This document shows positions 24,073-30,166 of a stretch of 30,166 nt of DNA, piece after piece. The translations under genes were made by a program, and so were the position numbers. Below the pieces are notes generated by a model. It was not told where the DNA came from, searched no databases, and was given only the letters and a program-made list of their open reading frames with translations. This DNA is from Alkalihalobacillus alcalophilus ATCC 27647 = CGMCC 1.3604 (lineage in GTDB: Bacteria > Bacillota > Bacilli > Bacillales > Bacillaceae_D): positions 1-30,166 of the forward strand of contig NZ_ALPT02000051.1 in the NCBI RefSeq assembly GCF_000292245.2, written 5' to 3'. Each line of letters starts with the position of its first letter. The stretch's first letter is position 1.

Positions 24073-24286
24073 TTTAAAACGACACTCCTTTCATCACTTT
24101 GTTATTTCCTTTCGTATTGTTTGTTAGGAGTTACCCTTTTATGTAAGAATGATCAAGGAAAAAGTCCTCTTCACTTTAAGTAGAGAAAAAGCCATACCGT
24201 TCATCTTATCACTAAGAATACAGGCATGGCTTTTTCTGTTTGTCTTTTTATGTTTCCTATTTTACAAGTAGCATTGATGGTTTTCT
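24073..24286. terminator. Intergenic region with bidirectional terminator (24186-24235)
   Basis: AAAAAGCCAT (24186-24195) pairs with ATGGCTTTTT (24226-24235), loop 30 nt with extra pairing GCC/GGC-type edges. It ends the ypsC transcript leftward and could also block rightward reading. The rest, up to katE, should hold the katE promoter, for which only a weak GGGTAA-like -10 was seen on the - strand. Confidence 0.75.
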
Positions 24287-25426
24287 TTAACCCTGTTTGG
24301 GAGGTCTTGGTCCAAAAAATTGATAAAAATCGGTTTTAATATTCCCGTTGTATAATTTCCGCTTTTTGGAAGCCTTTTTACCATAAAACTGTTCAAACGA
24401 TTCATTCGAAGTAAGCATATAAACAGACCATGTGTCATAAGAAGAAAGTGCTTGCCCCATGTCTCGGTACATTTGTTCGACTTCCTCTTGTTCGCCTAAA
24501 CGTTCTCCGTATGGAGGGTTTCCAACAATGACCCCATAACTGCCTTTATGACTAAAATCTTTTATTTGCATTTGTTTAAAAGTAACCAAATCTCCGAGTC
24601 CGGCTTCAAGAGCATTGTTGTTAGCTAGATCAACTGTACGGTGATCGATATCAGAACCGATGATATCAAGCTTTTGATCGTAGTTAGCTAAATCTTCAAC
24701 TTCTTGACGGGCTTTATTCCAAACGTCTTTTCCAATCCAAGACCAATCCTCAGACACAAAATCACGATTAAATCCTGGAGCAATATTTTGTCCAATCATG
24801 GCCGCTTCAATTGGAATCGTCCCCGAACCGCAAAATGGATCAACAAATGGACGGTCAGGTCTCCAGCTTGTTAACATAATCATCGCTGCTGCCATCGTTT
24901 CTTTTAATGGAGCTTGATTGTGTAATGACCGATAACCACGTTTATGTAAGCCTACTCCACTAGAATCCAATGTCAAAGTGGCGACATCTTTATGCAAGGC
25001 GACTTCAATTCGATAAAGCGAGCCTGTTTCATCAAACCACGTCGTTTTATATTGTTTTTTTAAGCTCTCAACAACCGCCTTTTTAACAATCGCTTGACAG
25101 TCTGATACACTAAACAATTTTGATTTCACGGATTTACCGATAACCGGAAATTCAGCATCAACCGGAATATAGTCTGCCCATGGTAAGGCTTTTGTTTTTT
25201 CAAAGAGCTCATCAAAAGTAAAAGCTTTAAATTCTGCTATTTTTACTTTGATCCGATCAGCTGTACGAATCCACAAATTGGCTCGTGGTATCGCTGAAAC
25301 GTCAGCTGTAAAGATTACTTTTCCATTTTCCACTTGGACATCTTCATATCCTAAGCTTTTGACTTCTCTTGCGACAATGGCTTCTAATCCCATAGTAGCC
25401 GTTGCAATTAAGGTTACTTTCTTCAT
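24287..25426 (-). CDS. ypsC: THUMP-domain class I RNA methyltransferase (YpsC/RlmL-N type)
   Basis: A 379-residue SAM-dependent methyltransferase that probably makes N2-methylguanosine in 23S rRNA, as in RlmL. An N-terminal ferredoxin-like/THUMP part (about 1-155) is followed by the catalytic domain with the SAM-binding motif DPFCGSGTIPIEAAM and the NPPY motif in IVGNPPYGERLG. Start ATG 25426 is chosen because AAGGAGAG lies 5-6 bases before it; an in-frame codon at 25441 has none. Single gene with its own promoter (25464-25492) and terminator. Confidence 0.93.
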   Translation of the reverse strand: MKKVTLIATATMGLEAIVAREVKSLGYEDVQVENGKVIFTADVSAIPRANLWIRTADRIKVKIAEFKAFTFDELFEKTKALPWADYIPVDAEFPVIGKSVKSKLFSVSDCQAIVKKAVVESLKKQYKTTWFDETGSLYRIEVALHKDVATLTLDSSGVGLHKRGYRSLHNQAPLKETMAAAMIMLTSWRPDRPFVDPFCGSGTIPIEAAMIGQNIAPGFNRDFVSEDWSWIGKDVWNKARQEVEDLANYDQKLDIIGSDIDHRTVDLANNNALEAGLGDLVTFKQMQIKDFSHKGSYGVIVGNPPYGERLGEQEEVEQMYRDMGQALSSYDTWSVYMLTSNESFEQFYGKKASKKRKLYNGNIKTDFYQFFGPRPPKQG

Positions 25427-25463
25427 AAAACTCTCCTTCAATCCGAACTTTTGACTTCGCTTT

Positions 25464-25492
25464 ATTATAAGCTTTATCAGTCAATCACACAA
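25464..25492 (-). promoter_or_regulatory. Sigma-A promoter of the RNA methyltransferase gene
   Basis: On the - strand TTGTGT (25492-25487), 17-base spacer, TATAAT (25469-25464). Confidence 0.6.
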
Positions 25493-25612
25493 CCAATCGG
25501 ACATCCGTTCATCTATGAAACGCCCATTTAGTCGAAAAGGTTTCAAAAACTAGATATTTGTAAATACATCATCATTTTTTTGATTACGAAAATGCTAGCC
25601 AGAGGCTCTTGC

Positions 25613-26227
25613 TTAAAGCATTCTCCTTTGATATATGCGTATGGATAAGAGCCAAGATATGAAATAAACAAGAACTGAAAGAGGCACAATGATTGTAAAT
25701 AACTCTATTGCTGACATTTTGATTAGAAAAGAAATCCCATCTAGAATACTAGTAATCGTTGCTGCAGGTAAAAATTCAGCAATGGCAAATATTCCAACAA
25801 ATAGAACGACTCCAGCAACCGTTAACTGTCGATGTGTAAATTTAAAACAAAGAGGCATAGTTGCCGCTGAAAATAAGATAATCATGACAAAACTGAATAT
25901 AATCGTTCGAAAATCTAGAAGCATTTGATTATAACTTACAAATTGCTGCCCAATATAACAAACAGGAATGACTAGAATGGGAAAGAGCAAGGCACTAACA
26001 TATTTAGAACTAACAATCTCCTTTCTCGTATAGGGCATTGAATTTAATAGCAAATGAGCCTTATCTTTTTCGTCATTATAAAATGAGCTCGTTATAAAGA
26101 TAGTACTGATAACCATAAAAATAAAATAAGGATGTAAACCCGCATAAATATAAGCACCTAAAATAATCGGATAGATAATGAATTGCTTTTTTTGTAAGAG
26201 TAAGTCTTTTTTGAGTAAGTTAAGCAT
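25613..26227 (-). CDS. ABC-2 type transporter permease
   Basis: A 204-residue membrane protein with about six hydrophobic helices and the family motif YTRKEIVSSKYVSALLFP between helices 2 and 3, typical of the ABC-2 permeases paired with GntR-regulated ATPases (ABC2_membrane_5-like). It overlaps the ATPase gene by 8 bases, showing translational coupling. Together they probably form an exporter acting in cell-envelope stress or antimicrobial resistance, by analogy with the YtrA-linked transporter of B. subtilis; the substrate is not known. It is the last gene of the operon and no strong terminator was seen after it. Confidence 0.85.
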   Translation of the reverse strand: MLNLLKKDLLLQKKQFIIYPIILGAYIYAGLHPYFIFMVISTIFITSSFYNDEKDKAHLLLNSMPYTRKEIVSSKYVSALLFPILVIPVCYIGQQFVSYNQMLLDFRTIIFSFVMIILFSAATMPLCFKFTHRQLTVAGVVLFVGIFAIAEFLPAATITSILDGISFLIKMSAIELFTIIVPLSVLVYFISWLLSIRIYQRRML

Positions 26228-27086
26228 TTACACGGCTCCTTTTCGTATAGTACATAATATCTTCTAAACTTGCTTTTTCAATAAATATTTCATTCCCAAA
26301 CGTAGTCGTAACGGAATGAATATTATTAGTAAGTGCTTCAAACCCAGTGTCCGCTTTTCGTACAGCAATAAATTCTTGTTCAGTCTCTCTATCTAACAAA
26401 TCTAGTCGACCTTTGACAAGAGCATATTCTTCTTCAATTTTATAAAATTCTTTCGTAAAAATATGCTCCCCGTTATGAATAAAAGAAATATAATCTGCAA
26501 TTCGATCTAAATCAGTCGTAATATGTGAAGAAAATAAAATCGTTTTATGTTCGTCTTGCATCAGATCACGTAGTAATTCTAGTAACTCTCTTCTAAAAAT
26601 AGGGTCAAGGCCAGAAGTCGGTTCATCCATAATTAATAAATCTGCATTATGGGCAAGTGCAAACGCTAATGAAGCTTTCATTTTCATCCCTTTAGAAAAG
26701 GTTTTTACTTGTTTATTTAAAGGCAATTCGAATAATTCGATATAGTAATTAAATTGATTATCGCTCCATTGTTTATAAGCAGGGGCAATAATCTTTTTCA
26801 TTTCTTTTAACGTAAGAGTCTCATAGAAAACATTTTTATCAAATACAACACCTATGCGCTCTTTGATTTCCTTTTCATGTTGTGCGTAGTCTAAGCCAAA
26901 TACTTTCAACGAACCGTTATCTGGTTTTAATAAATTTAAAATCATTTTTAAAGTAGTTGTTTTACCTGCACCATTTGTTCCGATAAAACCTGTTACAAAC
27001 CCCTTTTTCACTTCAAAAGATAAGTTGTTAACTTTAAAATTTTTTAATGATTTATCAACGTTTTTTAATTCAATCACATTCTCCAC
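26220..27086 (-). CDS. ABC transporter ATP-binding protein
   Basis: A 288-residue ATPase. Walker A is GTNGAGKTTT, the signature motif is FSKGMKMKASLA, Walker B is LLIMDEPTSGLDP and the switch His is in LFSSHITTD. A C-terminal extension (about 215-288) is common in ABC-2 partners. The start is decided by GAGGAGG (27096-27102), which is 9 bases before GTG 27086 and is formed by the end of the GntR gene; an in-frame ATG at 27104 lies within that site and has no site of its own. The GntR stop and this start are 1 base apart. Confidence 0.9.
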   Translation of the reverse strand: MENVIELKNVDKSLKNFKVNNLSFEVKKGFVTGFIGTNGAGKTTTLKMILNLLKPDNGSLKVFGLDYAQHEKEIKERIGVVFDKNVFYETLTLKEMKKIIAPAYKQWSDNQFNYYIELFELPLNKQVKTFSKGMKMKASLAFALAHNADLLIMDEPTSGLDPIFRRELLELLRDLMQDEHKTILFSSHITTDLDRIADYISFIHNGEHIFTKEFYKIEEEYALVKGRLDLLDRETEQEFIAVRKADTGFEALTNNIHSVTTTFGNEIFIEKASLEDIMYYTKRSRVNA

Positions 27087-27087
27087 G

Positions 27088-27465
27088 TTATTTTTCCTCC
27101 TCATATAAAATGGTTAACATTTCTTTTAGCTCGGTTAAAGGAATGTTTAAATCTTTCGCATTTTTAATTGCTTCAATCAATTTTTCTTCCACGACTTTTA
27201 ATTTCTTTTCTTTTAAAATTTCAGAATTTTGTTCAGAAACAAAAGATCCTTTGCCTACAATGGAATAAATAAGTCCTGTCTTCTCAAGTTCTTCATAAGC
27301 TCTTTTCGTTGTAATGACACTTATTTGTAGGTTTTTTGCTAATTGCCTCATCGATGGAAGTGGCTCACCTTCTGAAAGGGCTCCTGTGAGAATCAAGTTC
27401 TTTATTTGATTGCTAATTTGTTCATAAATGGGCTCTTTTGATTGATTAGAAATTAGAATTTGCAT
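27088..27465 (-). CDS. GntR-family repressor, YtrA subfamily
   Basis: A 125-residue regulator: an N-terminal winged helix (about 1-70; EPIYEQISNQIKNLI, LPSMRQLAKNLQISVITTKRAYEELEKTGLI, GKGSFV) and a short C-terminal helical part for dimerisation (about 75-125), typical of the YtrA subfamily, which lacks a large ligand domain. It is first in an operon with the ABC transporter and probably represses that operon. A perfect inverted repeat lies just upstream (27488-27510). AAGAAGG precedes the ATG. Confidence 0.9.
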   Translation of the reverse strand: MQILISNQSKEPIYEQISNQIKNLILTGALSEGEPLPSMRQLAKNLQISVITTKRAYEELEKTGLIYSIVGKGSFVSEQNSEILKEKKLKVVEEKLIEAIKNAKDLNIPLTELKEMLTILYEEEK

Positions 27466-27487
27466 GCATTAACCTTCTTTTGAATTA

Positions 27488-27510
27488 TTGTATATATACT
27501 TTATATACAA
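27488..27510. promoter_or_regulatory. Likely operator of the GntR/ABC operon
   Basis: TTGTATATA (27488-27496), 5-base centre, TATATACAA (27502-27510): a perfect 9-bp inverted repeat about 22 bases upstream of the GntR start, in the expected promoter zone. YtrA-type regulators bind such repeats at their own promoters. Confidence 0.65.
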
Positions 27511-27562
27511 TATATACACATCAAAATAAAAAAGCAACTATTTTTTGGGAATTAATATAAAA

Positions 27563-27600
27563 AGTCCAATTTCTCAAATTTACTTCTGAGAAATTGGACT
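27563..27600 (-). terminator. Terminator of helD
   Basis: A 14-bp perfect stem: AGTCCAATTTCTCA (27563-27576) with TGAGAAATTGGACT (27587-27600), followed leftward by UUUUU. It is 4 bases after the helD stop. Confidence 0.9.
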
Positions 27601-27604
27601 ATAA

Positions 27605-29950
27605 TTATTTGTTTATTTTAAAAATGAAACCGTCTTGAACGCTCTTACGTAAAAACGGACTTGGTTCACCAACACTATAAAGTTGCAAATCATGCATTGC
27701 TCTAGTGCAAGCCGTATAAAAAATTCGGCGAAGGCTCTCATCACCGTATACATGTTCAGAAGCATCATAAATGATGACGGCATCGAATTCGATACCCTTG
27801 GCCAAATATGACGGGATGACAACGACCCCTTGCTCATATTCAATCGAGCTACTCTTTAAAAGTTTTGTTTCTTCAATGCTAGAGAGAGATTCATATGCTT
27901 TTATACTTTCCTCAGCAGATTTACATATGATCGCAATACTATTAAACCCTTGACTTCGCAATTCTGTAACTTTGGAAGCGATACAGCTATGAAGTTCTAC
28001 GTGATCAGTAACTTGTATTAGCGCCGGTCGTTCACCAGGGCGTTCAAAAGGAATTATCCTTTCTCCATTAAGAACGAGCCTTCGTGTAAATTCAATGATC
28101 GGTTTGGTCGAGCGGTAACTTCGAGCTATATTGATTAATTCTGTCTCATCCGGTCCGTAAAGATCAGTAAGTGTATTAAAATTCACCTTTTCACTAGCAT
28201 GGGCGAATATCGCTTGGTTAAAGTCACCGAGTACGGTCATCCTTGCCGCAGGAAATAAACGCCTCAAAAATTCAAACTGAAAAGGAGAGTAGTCCTGTGC
28301 TTCATCGACAACAATATGTTTAATCGAGCGGTTTGTTTGAAAGCCAAGAATTAGTTCTTTTAAAAGTAAAAACGGTGTAGCATCCTCATAAAATAGTTTA
28401 GCTTCATCTAATGTTTCCACTGTCGTTTGACAAATAGTCGTCCATTCAGCAGGTGTCTCTCCTTTAAGCCAATGTTTGATTTGCAATGGGTCAGCAAAAA
28501 GCTGTGTGTAAACACCCCGAAAGTTAACAAAATGAAACGCACGAACTCGTTTTCGTAACGGTTTTAATTTTTGGGAAACGATCAAACGGGCAAGTGCTTC
28601 TGGTTCGATCTCATAGTCGGCTATCGCTTCTCTTTCAAAGCCTCGTTTTTCCGCTAAAAAGCGGTGGGCCTTATGATAATCTTCGTTGCTAAGGAGCTCG
28701 ATTTCCTCCTGTACCCAAGGCTTTTCCCTCTCGTCTCTCTGGATTTCTTTTAATTTCATAATGAGCCAATCTTTCAACTTTTCAAGTCGACTATGGAAAC
28801 GAAGTGCAGTGTCATGGCTGTAAAACCTGTTAGCTATTTGTTCGGATGTAATGATTGGCTTCCCTCTAAAATTAATGTCCTTAAATAGGAGCCCTGATAG
28901 TTCTAATGACTGTCTATATGATTGAATCGCTTCAAAAAAACGAGTTGAGGCTTTAAAACGAATCCCCTCAAGCCTTGCCCTATACGATGGAGTATTCGTA
29001 GCAGTTAAAACATATTCCAATTGGTCGTACGGATTTTCCACTTCAAACTCTTTACTCAGACGATGGACTAAGTATTGCTGAAATGTGACCTGTTGCATAT
29101 TCTCTTCACCAAGTTCTGGGAGCACATTGGACACATAACTGCTAAACATGGAATTTGGCGAAAAAAGAATGATTTGATCGGCATTGAGATGTTCTCGATA
29201 TTTGTAAAGCAAATAAGCAATTCGTTGCAAGGCAGCCGATGTCTTCCCACTGCCCGCAGCACCATGAACAATGAGTAACCTCCCTTTATCATGACGAATA
29301 ATCCGGTTTTGCTCCTGTTGAATGGTCGCTACTATATTGTGCATCTGTTTGTCGGTTCCTTTACCGAGAACTTGCTGTAAAATTTCGTCTCCGATAGTGA
29401 GACTCGTATCAAACATGGATTGAAGAATACCGTCACGAATTAGGTATTGCCACTTTTTCTCCAATACGCCTTCGATTGGCCCCTCGGGTGTTATATACTG
29501 AGCCTCTCCTGGCTGGTAATCATAATAAACACTTGAGATAGGAGCCCTCCAATCGTAGATCAGAAAGTTCTCTCCACTAGTATCACTCAGCGACGAAATC
29601 CCGATATAGATTTGCTCTTCTGTTGAATCTCCTGCTTCAATAAAGTCAATCCGACCAAAATAAGGAACCTCATTCATTCGACGCAACGTAGATAAACGTT
29701 TAGACGCATGTCTATGGGTGCTTTGGTTCACAGATAGAGCTTGAGCCTCTTGCCGTAAGCCAATAATGGTCTCAAGATAATCATCAAAGGTATCTGTATT
29801 CACCTTGACTTCATCCCAAAAGTGCTTGCGGATATGAACGACTTCATTCTTACGCTTGGTCGTTTCTTCTTCTAATCTGCTAATTTCCTCCGTAATGGTC
29901 TCCATTACACCGTCTACTCGCTTTTGTTCCTGCTGAAGTTCTGAATTCAT
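27605..29950 (-). CDS. helD: HelD, UvrD-like RNA polymerase recycling helicase
   Basis: A 781-residue superfamily-1 ATPase, close to the 774 residues of B. subtilis HelD (YvgS). HelD binds RNA polymerase and releases it from stalled or terminated complexes. The N-terminus is a long coiled coil (about 1-75), the arm that enters the polymerase channel. The helicase core follows: Walker A in VHGAAGSGKTSAALQ, Walker B in HIVVDEAQDYSPFQF, GDFNQAIF, and the C-terminal motifs YLAKGIEFDAVIIYDA and YTACTRAMH. AAGGAGCG lies 7-8 bases before ATG 29950. Single gene with its own terminator. Confidence 0.94.
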   Translation of the reverse strand: MNSELQQEQKRVDGVMETITEEISRLEEETTKRKNEVVHIRKHFWDEVKVNTDTFDDYLETIIGLRQEAQALSVNQSTHRHASKRLSTLRRMNEVPYFGRIDFIEAGDSTEEQIYIGISSLSDTSGENFLIYDWRAPISSVYYDYQPGEAQYITPEGPIEGVLEKKWQYLIRDGILQSMFDTSLTIGDEILQQVLGKGTDKQMHNIVATIQQEQNRIIRHDKGRLLIVHGAAGSGKTSAALQRIAYLLYKYREHLNADQIILFSPNSMFSSYVSNVLPELGEENMQQVTFQQYLVHRLSKEFEVENPYDQLEYVLTATNTPSYRARLEGIRFKASTRFFEAIQSYRQSLELSGLLFKDINFRGKPIITSEQIANRFYSHDTALRFHSRLEKLKDWLIMKLKEIQRDEREKPWVQEEIELLSNEDYHKAHRFLAEKRGFEREAIADYEIEPEALARLIVSQKLKPLRKRVRAFHFVNFRGVYTQLFADPLQIKHWLKGETPAEWTTICQTTVETLDEAKLFYEDATPFLLLKELILGFQTNRSIKHIVVDEAQDYSPFQFEFLRRLFPAARMTVLGDFNQAIFAHASEKVNFNTLTDLYGPDETELINIARSYRSTKPIIEFTRRLVLNGERIIPFERPGERPALIQVTDHVELHSCIASKVTELRSQGFNSIAIICKSAEESIKAYESLSSIEETKLLKSSSIEYEQGVVVIPSYLAKGIEFDAVIIYDASEHVYGDESLRRIFYTACTRAMHDLQLYSVGEPSPFLRKSVQDGFIFKINK

Positions 29951-29982
29951 AGAACACGCTCCTTAAAAAAGTAATAAAAGGG

Positions 29983-30012
29983 TTGACTAACGCACCGATC
30001 GCATTGTATAAT
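29983..30012 (+). promoter_or_regulatory. Strong sigma-A promoter pointing to the right edge
   Basis: TTGACT (29983-29988), 18-base spacer, TATAAT (30007-30012). It is divergent from helD and should drive a gene or RNA beyond the window. Confidence 0.65.
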
Positions 30013-30166
30013 TAAAATAGGGGTAATATATAAAAAATTAAATAAACAATGCACATCTATATAAATTTATCACAAGAACTTACTTTTTTCAATAGTTTCA
30101 CTCTCAATATTGATCGACAAAATATAAGATTTATATCCGTATTCGCCTAAAAAAAGATTCGAGAAG
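30013..30166. other. AT-rich right edge, leader of an unseen transcript
   Basis: No gene is supported. A 33-codon frame (30049-30150, +) starts with ATG but has no ribosome site. The stretch is probably the leader of the transcript from the promoter at 29983-30012. Confidence 0.3.

Noticed and set aside
24129..24149. Fifth XerD half-site (TTATGTAAGAA) in opposite orientation
   Set aside because: Only about 8 of 11 positions match and the sequence lies in the katE promoter region.
30049..30150. 33-codon gene at the right edge
   Set aside because: No ribosome site before the ATG and no recognisable protein features.
1..30166. CRISPR array, tRNA, rRNA or riboswitch
   Set aside because: No regularly spaced direct repeats, tRNA-like cloverleaf with CCA-type end, rRNA blocks or known riboswitch cores were seen.

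Overview
The window looks like a chromosomal segment of a low-GC Gram-positive bacterium of the Bacillaceae. Supporting signs are AT-rich intergenic DNA, strong AAAGGAG/GGAGG ribosome sites, T-tailed hairpin terminators, and close matches to Bacillus subtilis proteins (ParC, ParE, ResABC, CcdA, KatE, HelD, and the Y-genes YneT, YneR, YpwA, YpsC). A halotolerant or alkaliphilic relative of Bacillus is plausible, but the species cannot be fixed from this sequence.

Layout: 1-863 is the right part of an IS200/IS605-type element whose tnpB has one in-frame stop, with its right end still recognisable. 935-3267 is a two-component system plus a small membrane protein, closed by a terminator. 3453-7542 is a full System II cytochrome c maturation cassette (resA, resB, resC, ccdA). 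7665-7918 is a self-contained mini-transcription unit for a 49-residue helix-turn-helix protein. At 7927-7954 lies a sequence closely matching the Bacillus dif chromosome-dimer resolution site. To its left every gene is on the + strand; to its right most are on the - strand (topoisomerase IV parE-parC, yneT, ypwA, a lipoprotein, katE, ypsC, a GntR/ABC operon, helD), as expected at a replication terminus. Three more intergenic copies of the XerD-binding half of dif, all in the same orientation, occur at 10211, 18493 and 20890.

Between an AI-2E/YtvI-like membrane protein and parC sits a compact type I toxin-antitoxin locus: a 27-residue hydrophobic toxin read leftwards (10011-10094) and a roughly 140-nt antisense RNA read rightwards, the two meeting in a shared bidirectional terminator. 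At 16907-17997 is a Xer-like tyrosine recombinase interrupted by a one-base frameshift in an A-run, with a long inverted repeat in front of it.

Taken together, the window is best read as a replication-terminus neighbourhood: dif, extra XerD half-sites, the decatenating enzyme topoisomerase IV and a decayed recombinase, mixed with stress genes (catalase, HelD, a cell-envelope-type ABC operon) and haem/thiol maturation genes. The dif, XerD-site and toxin-antitoxin calls rest on sequence pattern and remembered family sequences; no searches were run.
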